From Cryptomeria japonica (lineage: Eukaryota; Streptophyta; Pinopsida; Cupressales; Cupressaceae), in the NCBI RefSeq assembly GCF_030272615.1, contig NC_081412.1, forward strand, positions 22,784,432 through 22,848,431: DNA of 64,000 nucleotides, written 5' to 3'. A program made the translations under genes and the position numbers. Each line of letters opens with the position of its first letter. Positions within the stretch are counted from its first letter, which is position 1. Of the stretch, positions 33,571 to 46,133 are shown piece by piece. The notes beneath the pieces are model-generated. The model had not been told where the DNA came from. It ran no database searches and saw nothing but the letters and a program-made list of their open reading frames with translations.

Positions 33571-35287
33571 GGACTAGTAATATGAAAATGTATGGGACTC
33601 AAGAATAGGATTTTTAATGTGAATTCTATAATGTGGAAGCAACTATATGAATGGGATTGGACTCTAAATTAAGTTTGGAGACAAATGATAATATTGATAT
33701 GATAAAGATAAATTAGCAATAATCTAAAGGCAACTCTAGGTTTAAAAATAATATGTAGACAAGGCTTTACTTGTGCTATGATGGATAGAAACATGCACAA
33801 ATGATCAAAAGAGGATATAATAAAGTAGGAGATGATGAAATCCAAGTAAATTACTCTAATCAAAGATATTAATGTGTTCCCTAACTCAAGGATGATGGAC
33901 CTCAAGTGACAAGGGTGATCAATAACCAATGTTTCATTCAAGACCTAAGGAGAGTAACCTAAGTGCAAGCTAAAGGTTCCTATTTGACCAATGATGGATA
34001 TGCAATGGGTATATGACTGAATGAAATAATCTAAATATACAAGCACTAGGGACTGAAACCTAAAATATCAAAACTAAAGAATGATTCCCTAAGAGACTTG
34101 ACATGATTATAATTGAGTTCTTCAATTCAAAGGTGCAGGTTTTGATGTCAAAAATATAGGTTCTATGTTCAAAAGCATGGGTTCAATATTTTGATAGTTT
34201 TGCTTGTTGTTACAATTTTGATAAAGTTTTTCTTTGTTGCAAGTGACTTAGTGTGACAAGAAATCACTCATGCACAAGAACATAATGTCCGAATGTGTGA
34301 TAGGAAATAGTGTAAACATAATGTGTATGTTCAATAGCCCTCAAGGCCAAATTCCATGGGTATAAACACAATGAAAAACACATGAAGACAAAGCCTATCT
34401 ACCTAAGGTCATTTGGATTACAATGCAAACGCGATTCAACCCAAAACTTGGTATTTATTCACCTTGAATGCTCAATACCTTAGGAGTGTTTAACAATCTT
34501 GGCTTTGCAAGAGAAGATAGGTAGGGGATCCTAGGGCTGGAGGCATGACCCAATCACCCTTTTTCTAAAAAGCTATAAATAGCCTAAAAAAAGCCAATTT
34601 TTTTTTCATCTCAAGGAAATACATATGGTGAGTATCTTGGGGGGAAATCCAACTATCCCCTTACACTGAAGCCCCCACACCAACTCAATCAAAAGGGTGG
34701 CTTACTAACCTAGGTATTTAGTCAAAATTTGGGTGGCCAACACCTTATGAGCATCCATCAAGCCACTTAAGGATTTAACCAATCATACTCGGATTATAGT
34801 ATACATTAAGTACATCTCCTTTCAACTAGCATTGTACAGTAAGCGCTAATACCAACTAGACTTGGATTTTGCCTTATCCTTCTTTTATATAGCGGATTGA
34901 ATTGAAAGCACCACTTGAGGTCATTCCCTTGGGGTGAGTACCTCTTTTCCCACCAAGGCAAGCCTCTCTAAAGATAATAACAATTTCTCTTCCAAGATCT
35001 CGAAGGCAAGGGGAGATGATACTTTTGTTATTATTTTGGGATCTACTGAAACAAAAATACAAATGTGTGCAAATGCACCAAACACATCAAACACTAGGGT
35101 TCTTTTTAAGAACCAAACAAAATGTGAAGTAATATAAGACAAAAAAGGTTCATTCACCATTTAGAAAATGAAATGTGTTATTCATTAAAAAACAAGCCAT
35201 GTATCTACATCCACAAATCATTAGTATTTTTATCTCCAAGTCTTTGACATATAAGAACAAGCTACGCCACTTGTTAGTCCATTAGGG
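33571..35287 (-). other. Probable upstream region of gypsy fragment R5
   Basis: Mixed low-complexity sequence with no gene. By position it would contain the leader and perhaps the 5' LTR of R5, but I found no matching repeat or primer site to prove it. Confidence 0.35.
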
Positions 35288-36005
35288 TTAGTCCAAAACC
35301 AAAAAGAAAACTAAAAAATCAAACAAAAACAAAATCAAAGTAATAAAACAAACAAACTAAAAAAAAAAAAAAAGACAAAACAAACAAACTAAAAACAAAA
35401 AAAAATTAACAAAGACACAATCAAAAGACAAAAAACAAAGACAAACAAACTAAAAACAAAAAAACAAAGACAAAATTAAAAAAAACTAAAAACTATAATT
35501 AAAAGACAAAGACAAACAAACTAAAAAAAAAAAAGACAAAATGAAACAAACTACAAACAAAAAACAAAAAACAAAGACAAACAAACTAAAAAAAGAACAA
35601 AGACAAAATTAAACAAACTAAAAACAAAAAATAAAAAACAAAGGACAAAGACAAACAAGCTAAAAACAAAAACAAAGACAAAATCAAACAAATTGAAACA
35701 AAAAATAAAAAACAAAAACAAACAAACTAAAAACAAAAAACAAAGACAAACAAACTAAAAATAAAACACAAAGACAAAATCAAACAAACTAAAAACAAAA
35801 AACAAAGACAAAATCAAACAAACTAAAAACAAAAAACAAAGACAAAATCAAACAAACTAAAAACTAAAAACAAAGACAAAATCAAACAAACTACCCGAAA
35901 AAAAAAAAAAAAAAAAAAGATGAAGAAGATAAACAAATTAAAAAAAAATCAAACAAACAAAAAACAAAAAACAAAGAACAAAGACAAACAAACTAAAGCA
36001 AAATC
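35288..36005. repeat. CA/A-rich minisatellite
   Basis: Many imperfect units built from AAACAAACTAAAAACAAAAA and CAAAGACAAAATC, roughly 30-36 bp per unit. The best conserved run is about 35760-35885, where near-identical units recur. Interrupted by a poly-A run near 35897-35920. Open frames on the minus strand here (Phe/Val/Leu-rich) are products of the repeat. Confidence 0.85.
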
Positions 36006-36479
36006 AAGACTAAACTTATGTAATCTAGTCTAGTCTGATGCTTAAAACTATATGTAATCTTCTTTTCCAGCAATATAGGGAGCTATCCCCATTAACGATA
36101 GCACTTACCATTAAAAAAAAAAGAAAAAAGAAAAGAAAAAAAGAAAAAAAAGATCAAGACTAAACTAAAAATGACTATCAAACTAAAAATAAAGCATAAA
36201 CAAGGCACTTAACAATTCGTCAAAACAGATTTAAAAGAGAGGCACATACATTGTTTGACAGAATGCATAAAAGAAATGTGGTTCCACGACATGCAATAAT
36301 TGCAGGAAATGCACAAAATAGATTCGTTGAAATGGCTTTGGAAACTTAAAAGCAAATGCAATTCGTAATTGTAATGTTAAACTCTCCAAATTTTTTTGGC
36401 ATATGTTAAGTTCTATAACCCAGCAACTGATTAATTGCTCAACAAATATCACAAAAAAAAAACTATCCAATTTTTAACA
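36006..36479. other. Spacer
   Basis: A-rich simple sequence near 36110-36150, otherwise no recognisable feature. Confidence 0.45.
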
Positions 36480-37080
36480 ATTAATACTCTTGATTATTTA
36501 ACTAAATGAACAGCGGAAGCAAATTCAAAAGAAACCAAACACATAAACACAGATAACATGGATATAACCAGGAAACCCCAATGCGGGGAAAAACCTGCAA
36601 ATGTTGAATCTTCTATTCAGCTTCAAGAGCAAACTTTTCTTCGAGAAATCACTTCACGAATCTTCCAATCTCACAAGAATCTAATACTAGTTGCTACAAC
36701 GATCTTACATATATAGCCTTCTTATGAAAACATCAACTATGCAAGATAAGTGAAACTTTCCTCACACAACACATCCTAAGAGAAAAATTCCTTACATAAC
36801 TCGAGAAAGGAACTAAATCCTTACATGAGATGCAAACTGGAAGTTTCCTTACATGACACATGAGAAAGGAAACTTGTCTTACACAACTAAGAATATCCAC
36901 ACATAAAACTGTTCTTGGAAATAACCTCACAACTCTAAGAAACATTCTAAATACAAAATAGAAAATATCCTCTTGTTGAACATCCAACACGAGCCGCACT
37001 TAAGCAACTTCCACAATCACACCTTCCGAACTATAGAAAACTTAACAACATACTCCTAATCAATTCCAAAATGCAAACTA
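36480..37080 (-). mobile_element. Probable degraded copia LTR remnant, reverse orientation
   Basis: Carries CCAGGAAACCCCAATGCGGG followed by GAAAAACCTGC (36569-36600). This corresponds to the conserved GGAAACCC...GGGAAAAACC block found in the reversed LTRs of R2, R6 and R7. The next 400 bases have the same CTTCAAGAGC/AATCTTC style as those LTRs. No second LTR, primer site or coding region is attached, and both ends are uncertain. Confidence 0.4.
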
Positions 37081-38552
37081 AAAATAAAACAATTTATATT
37101 CATCAAATCATAACAAATTGAGGGTTTTTGTTTGATGCCATAGTTGCAATTTCCTTAAAAGCCACACATGCAAAGTATGGAATCAACAACAAGGCACATG
37201 GACAGTTTATCAGATGACATCGTTGCTACTGCTCTGGTAGGTTTGTATGCAAATGGTGGTAGCATAAACAAGGCACTGAATGCTAAATATAACAATGAAA
37301 TGTGAGAAACAAAAGGAACGTGAACTATTTACATAATAGTCACCTACACTGTTTAACTGAATGGCTGAGGTATATTTGTTCCGTGGAAACTGAAGAAAAC
37401 ATGATCTCTCTGCCAGCGATTGGCTTAATATATTAAAATTCTTTGCAACATTCCATATTAATATATATTTTTTTAATATATTGAAAAGTGTATTAATTTA
37501 TTTAATATAATTATGATTGAATATGTTTTATGAAATTTTATTCATTAATTTATATAAAATATTATAATATAATTGTTTTATAAAACTAATAATGTAACAT
37601 AGTTATTTTAAATGATTTATTTTATATGTTAATAAAATATGAAATATAAATCATAAATTTTAACTTAACCTGTAATCTAATATAAAATATAAAATATTTA
37701 ATTCAATTTAAAATCTAGAGTTAAATTTCAAACAAAATGTAAAAATATCAAATAAAAATATAAAATTTAAGATTTTTGTTTAGCAAAATTTATTTTTATA
37801 GTTGAGAATTATTTTTAAAAAAAACATTAAATTTACAACTAAGCAAAAAATGAGCTTTGTGATTCTATGATACTTAATACAATTTATTTTTATTGTACTA
37901 AAAAATATTGAAGATTTAACAGTGAGATTTATATTATCTATTTTATATTAAACTTTTCATTTTATTTTTTACAAAGATTTTAAATTTTACCATTTTTTTT
38001 ACTTAAAATAAATCATCAATTGTCATAATTAATTTGGTGAAAATAATACCATCTTTTATATATGACATTAAATCTTAAATTTAATATTTTGAATTATATA
38101 TTATACTTTATATTTTTTACATTTTATATTTATCTAATATATAATATTTAAAATTTGAATATACATCTTATATTATATATTCTAAATTAAAACTTATATT
38201 TTATGTTTTATCTATAAAAAAACTTATATTTTATGTTGTAGATAATTGTTTTTGCATAAACATTTTCGCAGTTTACAAGTGGCACAACATATTCAAACAA
38301 AGCATAATTGAAACTTGAAAAAAAAAATTATGGAATGAGGCGTACACAATTGTTGAAGCCACAACCTACAGGAAAAGGACGAGATGTTGCTGCGCTGAAT
38401 GGACAAGACGTCCTGCAGCGAAAGAACAAGATGGACAAGATGTTGCGATGAATCACGAAAAAAAAAATTCCATTAAATGAAAAAGAATTTTTGAAGCAAG
38501 GCCCACCGCAGACAACACACACTAGTCAACGCTTAGTGTGGGTTGTTTAAGG
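37081..38552. other. AT-rich spacer before R6
   Basis: From about 37430 to 38260 it is almost entirely A/T with TAAAATATAAAAT words. Nothing coding. A short less AT-rich stretch with AAGACGTCC and GATGTTGC words (38380-38450) has no recognisable identity. Confidence 0.5.
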
Positions 38553-40999
38553 TTTTGAAACTAAATTCACTCTGAGAGGTGGGGGGGGGTGAATCAGAGT
38601 GAAGTGAATTTACACTTCAGGTTCACAAATTTAAACTTGAAACAATATGAAGACCCTTTTTAACACAAAATGATTGATATGAATCCAAACTCAATATGTT
38701 CTATCAATGCAACTGAAACTTTTATACAAAAATTTAACTTATTTCAAAAGCATCCAATAAAATTTGTTGTAAAACAACCTTTCACAAGAGCCAACTTTGC
38801 TAAATTTGAACATTCAAATGTGAAGTAAAATTGTAGAAAATAATGACAGATTCTTAACCATAAGAATACTGAACATAAAATAGTTTTTGCATCAGAAATT
38901 ACAAACTAAACTAAATGAATGATTTGAGCAAACTAAGTATCAAAGCTTGAAATATTTAATGAACATATAAGGCTAAACAAAGAAAGACAAATGACACCAC
39001 ATAACACCAAGATTTCCTGAGTGGAGAAACCCTCATGGGGTATACAAAGCCACTCGAGCCTGTCTTCTTTATTCAATCTCAAAACTTCAAGTGTTTACAA
39101 TGGTGGAGTCCAACTCAACACCTCTTTTCATGTCTAATCAACAAAACACTATACACTATCAAGGTTATGTAATTACAATTGAATTATGTAATTACACAAT
39201 CTAATGACAATATATAGTAGGAAAATATGCAATATAACTCATTTCAGAATACAATTGAAATACCAGTACTTTCATAAAACAACAGATACAGATATGGTTC
39301 TCAAGTTCTCACTGTCAAAACTGAAGTCTCTGTTGCACTAACCAGAGATGAAAATTTCATATATGCATATACAGAGGTTTTCTATTTTTACCCCAAAATA
39401 TTTCAATGCTGTTGTATATGTGTTTTTCCATCATCAACAAATGCTTAAAGCTATGTATATGTAGAGCAGATACTAACTACATGTTAACCCTAAGTTCAGT
39501 GATACATTCAAACTAGGGTTTCCATCATTCAGTTTCTTTTCAAACTGAAAATCCTCTTTTCTTTAACCAAACTGCTAGGGTTTCCATCATTTTCAATCAA
39601 AGATCAGTTAAAATAAAAATACCAACTCAAGATAGAGTTTACATTTTTTTTACTTATGAAACAATAGCTACTTTCTCAAAGAATTTTGAGGAGAACAAGA
39701 CTTTGAAAAATGTTGTCTTTAAAAACTGATTATTCATTAACCAAAACTAACCCTGCAACGAAAACTTTTGGTTCTTTTCATCAAAGTAAAGCAGGGTAAA
39801 GAAAATGTTCATAACAACAACCTTTTTCACATTTTCTTTTCAACTTGCAGATTCACCTTCGGATAAAAACAAATTAATGCAAAGATGTTACCTCAAACAT
39901 GGCCGTTCAAACTAAAAAACAAATACCATGAAAATATCAGTTACCTCCACTTTTAACTCATGATGAGTCCAAAAACCAACTTGCCATCCATCGTTGTCAA
40001 ATATATTAGAAACCCATGACAATATTTCAGCAGGAACACATTGAATCTGAGACTATGTATGTACCATGGCAGCTAGGGTTCGAGCAACTTAGCATAAGCA
40101 CTTTTGTTTTTACTTAAGCTTCCTTTCACTTCGAGATTAAAACCAAATCTAATGATTGTTTTAAGTCTGTGAAACAAACTTTATCATTTTGAAGTCCATC
40201 ATTAACATCAATAATATGATTAACTCATCCAGCTATTTGTGTACATTTAATTGTCCACGTGACATATCAAGTGCCAGATTGTATATAAATTAACAATTGT
40301 CCAAATCGTTTGCATTTCAAAGAATGTTGTCGACCATTCAAATCTTTTACAATGTTGCTTGCAAAGTCTATCGGGAGTATGTCGATACCAATGCAATAAT
40401 ATAGAGCTCGACACAACAATATAGTTGACCAAAATAACAAATGAAATGCATTTAACAATGTCATTAAAGCCTGATGGTCGACTTAAAGAGTTTAATACTT
40501 ACTCTTAACACATATCAAAGAAGCCTGATGATATAATGAAATGTGTAACAATGAACCCCACTCCATAGATAAGTATGATCAAAACAAGCTCAATTCAAAT
40601 GAACATTGTGACTAAATACTGCTCTATACATATGAGCAATGTGACTAGATCACAAAAATAATGTGATCAATTCACATTTCAATAATAACCATCAATTATT
40701 GAAATAATCACCAAGTGAATGGATAAAGAAATGATATGTCATATGTAATGTGCTAAATTGAAATAAGATATACCTTATCACATGTCATCACCTAAAAAAC
40801 ATATAAGAAATAGTGAACACATAATCCTCCTGTCTGCACATGAAGTCCAAACACATCAGTATCAAATCTGAATATGCACAAGTTACAAAAACGGAAAGTA
40901 GATCATCATAACCACTGAATACCAAAGATCAATGTCCATAATGAATCCAATACCAACAATTTGACATCAAGGACAACATCACAAAGGGAAAAGCCAACA
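38553..40999 (-). repeat. R6 3' LTR, about 2.45 kb
   Basis: Matches 46134-48616 throughout. Outer end reads TTTTGAAACTAAATTCAC where the other copy has TGTTGGAAGCAGATTCAC. The inner end GCCAACA reads TGTTGGC on the minus strand. It lacks about 34 bp present near 46340-46377 of the 5' LTR. Small open frames (for example 40247-40464) have counterparts in both LTRs and are not supported as genes. Confidence 0.9.
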
Positions 41000-41000
41000 A

Positions 41001-41019
41001 AATATACTCCCCCTTTGTC
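41001..41019 (-). promoter_or_regulatory. R6 polypurine tract
   Basis: On the minus strand GACAAAGGGGGAGTATATT runs directly into TGTTGGC of the 3' LTR. Confidence 0.8.
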
Positions 41020-41328
41020 CTTGATGGAAAAACCTGAGCCATCTGAAATAGGAGTAAACCAATGCCATAAAGTATGCCAATAACCATCTGTAATTCAAAA
41101 TCTGAAACAAACCAACTGAAACCAATGTTAGAAATGAACTGAAACCAATGCCAATGTCATCTTTCTCCCCCTTTTTGTCACAAGGACAAAGGGAAAGCAG
41201 TGAAATATCATGAGAAGCATCAACAAGTTGCTAAGAGAGCATATAAGCTCCCCCTGAACCAATGATAGAATGATTTAGACAAGTTGAGATTGAAAGACAA
41301 CTCCCAATTGCAAACAAAGCCTTTCAAA
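41020..41328 (-). other. R6 3' untranslated region
   Basis: Between the Pol stop and the purine tract. A second purine-rich run (AAAAAGGGGGAGAAAG on the minus strand, near 41163) is seen. No env-like frame is present in this short interval. Confidence 0.6.
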
Positions 41329-42560
41329 TTATTTTGTAGCCAAAGGCTTTGTAAAGATATCAACTACCTGTGCTTGAGTAGGAATATATTGCAAAGTAAC
41401 CTCATTAACCAACACTTTTTCACAAAGAAATAGTAATCTAATTGCAATGTGTTTCATTCTGGAATGCATCACTAGATTCTTAGACAAATTTATAGCACTG
41501 GTGTTGTCAAAAAATATAAGAATAGGTTTGCCAATAATAATACCGATATCCAAGAGTGTTTCAGCCATCCAAAGCAATTGAGTACAACATGATGTAGCAA
41601 CAATATATTATGCTTCTGCTATAGAAAGAGAAACACAATCTTGTTTCTTGCTATGCCATGCCACAAGACAATCACCAAGGAAAAATGCAGCACCACTGGT
41701 GCTTTTTCTGTCATCCACACAACTAGCCCGATCGACATCAGTATAAGCCATTAATGTAAAATTATTATTTCTAGGATACCAAAGGCCAAAATCAAGAGTA
41801 CCCTTAATATACTTAAATATTCTTTGCACAACTGTAAGATGTGATTGTTTAGGAGAAAACTGGAATCTAGAAACCATTCAAATAGCTTGCATTAAATCAG
41901 GTCTTGAAGTAGACAAGTATAACAAATTGCCTTTCATTGACCTATATTCAGTTTGATCAACATCAGGAGATTCATCTACTTTAGAAAGTTTATAGCTAGT
42001 GACCATAGGAGTACTTACTGCATTGCAATCAACCATTTGAAATCGTTTTAGCATTTCTTTTGCATATTTTGTTTGAGAGATAGATATGCCATGTTCAAGT
42101 TGAGAAACTTGAAGACCAAGAAAGAATGTTAGTTTATCTAACATTGACACTTCAAATTTAGATTCCATTACCATTGAAAATTTATGAGATAGTGTATCAT
42201 TATTGCTACCAAAAATAATGTCATCAACATAAACTTCTACAACTAGAATATCATTACCTTCCTTCTTGACATATAGATTGTTGTCCACATTACCTCTGAT
42301 GAAACCATTTGCTGTCAAATGTGAATCCAACCTTGAATACCAAGCTCTAGGAGCTTGTTTAAGACCATAAAGGGCATTTTTCAACTTGTAAACATGATTA
42401 GGTTTGTCTTTTGCAACAAACTCTTTAGGCTATTCCATATACACCTCCTCTTCTAGATAGCCATTTAAGAATGTAGTTTTAACATCCATTTGGTAAACCT
42501 TAAATTTTTTTAAAACAAGAGTATGCTAAGAATATTCTAATTGATTCAATGCGAGCAACA
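41329..42560 (-). pseudogene. R6 reverse transcriptase and RNase H, degraded
   Basis: Minus-strand motifs in order: DVKTTFLNGYLEEEVYME with a stop where Gln is usual, ALYGLKQAPRAWYSRL, an intact active site YVDD (complement of 42220-42231) in VYVDDIIFGS, then FFLGLQVSQLEHGI and GNLLYLSTSRPDLMQAI. A stop near 41878 is followed by RNase H: YTDVDRASCVDDRKSTSG (the usual DADW is DVDR), SIAEA-stop-Y and FFDNTSAINLSKN, ending VVDIFTKPLATK. The catalytic polymerase site survives, but the upstream region and RNase H do not. Confidence 0.9.
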
Positions 42561-44057
42561 GGTGCAAAGGTTTCACCAAATTCAATACCTTCCTGTTGTG
42601 CATACCCTTTGTACACAAAGCGTGCCTTATTTTGAACCACTTTGCCACACTCATCAAGTTTGTTTCTAAAAATCTATTTGCCACCAATTACTTTTTTATC
42701 ATCAAGTCTTGGGACTAATTCCCAAGTTTTATTTTTCTCAATCTAGCTGATTTCTTACTACATAGCTTTCAACTAGCAGTCATCATTTAAGGCATCATTA
42801 ACAGTTTTAGGCTCAAATTCAGTTCAACAATTTGAGCTTGTTCTTCAAGCTTGGATTTTCTTCTTGTTAGAATCCCTGCATCTCTATCCCCAATAATCAG
42901 ATTTTAAGGATGTCTCTTGTTTACAATCCTGGAGGGTGTAGTTAGAGGTGTTACTACCTTAGAACTTGATGCATTCTCCCGTTGAGTGCTATCCGCTTCA
43001 ACAAATTCAAGAGATCTGTCAAGTACTAATGTAGGGTCCTCCTCAACATCCTGCACATGACTGTTATCTATAAACACCTTCTCATCAAATGTCACATTTA
43101 TAGATTCAACTATTTTATTCAGCCTTATATTAAAGCATTTATAAGCTTTAATACATGTGTGGAGTATCCTAAGAAGATACCTTCATCAAATTTAGACTGA
43201 AAGCTGCCCAAATTGTCATCATCCTTTTTTATAAAACATTTACAACCAAAAATTTTAAAGTATTTGATAGTTGTAGAATGACCATACCATAGCTCATATG
43301 GAGTGAAATTAGACTTCACTCTGATCTACACTCTATTTAAGATGTAGACTGTTGTATGAACAACTTCTTTCCAGAATCTATTAGGTAACTTGCCTTCATC
43401 TAACATGGTTCTAGCCATTTCCTTTACAGTTCTATTTTTTCTTTCAATAATCCCATTCTTCTAAGGTGTTCTAGCAGCAGCATACTATCTTTTGATGGCA
43501 TGTTGTTCACAGTAATCTATGAACTCTTGTGAGGTAAACTCACCTCCTTTATATGACCTCAAATATTTAAGTTTGAAAACTGATTCTTTCTCAACCATTT
43601 TACGAAAGATTTTAAATCTTTCAAAATCTTCTAACTTATGTTTGAGAAAAGTTACCCAAACCATTCTAGTGAAATAATCAACAAACATCATGAAGTATTT
43701 TTTTATCATTGATAGACCTTGTCCTAGTAGGACCACATAGATTAGTGTGTACAAGTAAGTTGCAAAGGTTTAGTGGAAGAGTGTTCCTTTGATTTGAAAC
43801 TAACCTTTGTTTTCTTTCCTTTTAGGCATCCTGAACAAACAACATTTATAGGTTTACTAAGCACTGGTAAACCTCTTACATTATGATATTTACTGATTCT
43901 AAACAAATTATCAAAGTTTTTGTGACCTAAACGTTTGTGTCACAACCAGTTTTCTTCAAATTGACCCATAAGACACATACCTTCATTTCTTTCACGATTA
44001 GATGAGTCAAGAAGATTGTATATATTACAATGAGTTCTTAATCTAGTTGCAATTGTT
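42561..44057 (-). pseudogene. R6 integrase and linker, degraded
   Basis: The pre-integrase motif ENWL-stop-HKRLGHKNF lies near 43900-43970. The zinc end GCLKGKKTK follows near 43830. The core shows MMFVDYFTRMVWVTFLKHK and LRSYKGGEFTSQEF, where the second catalytic Asp is Tyr. The catalytic Glu remains in KNGIIERKNRTVKEMA, preceded by a stop. HTDL, with the first Asp, is broken by a frame change near 43745. The C-terminal PYELWYGHSTTIKYFKIFGC (43220-43310) is well preserved. The linker and the RT N-terminus (42561-43095) are heavily frameshifted. Confidence 0.85.
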
Positions 44058-46061
44058 TTATCGGACTTGGTTTTGATTGCACAACCTTGTGAGTTTAAAG
44101 GAGACATTGTATCCACTATCATAGATTTGGCTGACACTTAAAAAATTGTGTTTGAGACCTTCTACATAATATACATCATGAATAGGTGTATCATCATTGA
44201 GAAGAAAAGACCCTTTACCTTTTATTTGAATTCCTGAGTTATCACCAAACTTTACAAAACCACCAGCATAATCTTCAAGTTTTAAAAACTTATCTTTGTC
44301 TCCTGTCATGTGGTTAGAAAAACCACTAACAACAACCCATAAGGTCTTCTTATTAGAAATAAAAGCAGTTTGAACATGCATGGATTGTTCTACGCTTTGA
44401 ACAGGTTTGGGTCTCCAAACCTTTTCTGTAGTTGGCTTATTTTGCTTGCACTGTCTGAAAGTATGACCAATAGAATTACATTTGAAACACCTGATTGTAT
44501 TTGGAAAGCCAAAAAATTGTTTGTGACCAAATCTAGGTGTTCTAGACATCATGAATTTAGAGGTACTCACTTTGTGACCATATTTATTACAAAAGAAATA
44601 ATAGCCATTGAAGAAAGAATTAAACCTGAAATTGTTCCATTTGTGATCAAATGATTGCTTCTTACTATCAGTTGTTACATTCTGATTTTCTGATTTTGAA
44701 CATTCACCTGTCTCAACAGGCTTCTTTTGATTCCCAAGCATATTATGCAAGTGAATGGTTCTTTCATGCTCTTCAACTTTCTTTTTGAGAGAGTTAACTT
44801 CTTGTTCAAGACTTTGAATCTTTGTTTCTTTATCAGCAAGAACTGATTTAAGATTGTCCACGACTCTTTTAGAGTCATCTAGTTCATCTTGCAAAGAGAC
44901 AATCAATGTATTTGAACTTTGTTCTTGAGAGGTAATGTGTTTCTTGAGCCTTTTTATTTCTTGAAGGGCACAAAGCAGTTCACCTTCAAGGTTTATCTCA
45001 CAATTTTCAAGATTAGATTGACTATTTATTTGACTATCAGGTTGACTGCTTGAGGCTTTTTGAACATCAATCTCAGCCATGAATAAGGTTTCACCTTCAT
45101 CACCTAAAGAATCTTCCAATTCATCATCACAGTCTTCTTTACTAAATAGACTCTTTTTCTTTTTGAAATTGTTGAAGTTGTACTTCTTTTTAGGACTGAA
45201 GACCTTTTTCTTGTAATATTTTTCAATCTAATCATCATCATTATTTTGACCAGCATAAGGAAATTTAGCTTCAAAATGACCATCCTTGCCACAATTAAAC
45301 ACTTGAGTGGTAGCTTGCTTCTATATTTATTTTCGAGTTTTCTCACTAAGAGAGCCTCTAGAGAATTAGACAATTCTAATTCACTATCTACAACCTCTTT
45401 CTTCTCTATTTTAGAAGAAGTCTCTTTCAATGAGGAATTAGCATTGTCAACTTTTCTTGTTCTCATTTCAAAGGCTGTCAAGGTTCCTTGAAGATCATCT
45501 AAGGTAAGCTTATTACAAAATTTGTTCTCGTCAAGGGCTGAAACTTTGGTTTCATATTTAGGCAATAAGGTTCTAATGGCCTTCTTATCCACCATGAATT
45601 CATCTAATTCTTCTCCTAATACTCTCATCCCATTAACAACTTCATCAATTCTCAAAAAGTATTCAACTAATTTTTCATCATATTTCATTTTCATTTCCTC
45701 AAACTAAGTTTTGAGTGTGAGTATTTTAGACTGTTTAACTTTTTCATTTCCTTGATAAATGTTTTAAGGTTTTTCCTAGATTTCATGAGCAGATTTATAG
45801 TGCATGATCTTGACAAAGACATCTTTAGTTAGACCACACAATATTACATGTTTGGCTCTTGCATTCATTTCATATTTCTTTTTCTCCTCAGGAGTTGTAG
45901 GTATGGTAGTAGGCACATTGTACTTACTGCAAACTATATTCCAAACATCAAAGTCTATAGAAATCAGATATGTTTCCATTTTGATTTTCCAAGAACACAT
46001 AATTAGTTCCATCAAACAAAGCAGCTCTAGTAACAGAAGACCCCTCTTAAACTTGTGACAT
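44058..46061 (-). pseudogene. R6 Gag and protease, degraded
   Basis: ATG at 46061 opens MSQV, with a stop a few codons in, then RAALFDGTNYVFLE; the UBN2 capsid continues to about 45200 with frame changes. A first zinc knuckle (45270-45300) reads CFNCGKDGHFEAKF across a frameshift, with the last Cys lost. From 45119 a 353-codon open frame has a strong coiled coil (KRLKKHITSQEQSS through KKKVEEHERTI). A degenerate CNKYGHKVSTSK and an intact CFKCNSIGHTFRQC knuckle follow. The protease motif WVVVSGFSNHMTGDK has Val for the catalytic Asp. It ends in VEGLKHNFLSVSQIYDSGY. Confidence 0.88.
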
Positions 46062-46119
46062 GATGAATGGCTTCAAAGAACATGATCTATCCTAGGAAAG
46101 ACCTAATGTAGGACCCTAC

Positions 46120-46131
46120 GCTCTGATACCA
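46120..46131 (-). promoter_or_regulatory. R6 primer-binding site
   Basis: GCTCTGATACCA on the + strand is the exact complement of TGGTATCAGAGC. Two bases separate it from the LTR. Confidence 0.92.
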
Positions 46132-46133
46132 CT

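Noticed and set aside
35551-35736. Phe/Val/Leu-rich minus-strand frame resembling a membrane protein
   Set aside because: It is the translation of the CA/A-rich minisatellite.
40247-40464. Minus-strand open frames with a LHWYRH-type product
   Set aside because: The same frames recur at 47838-48119 because both lie in R6 LTRs; not conserved as protein beyond LTR identity.
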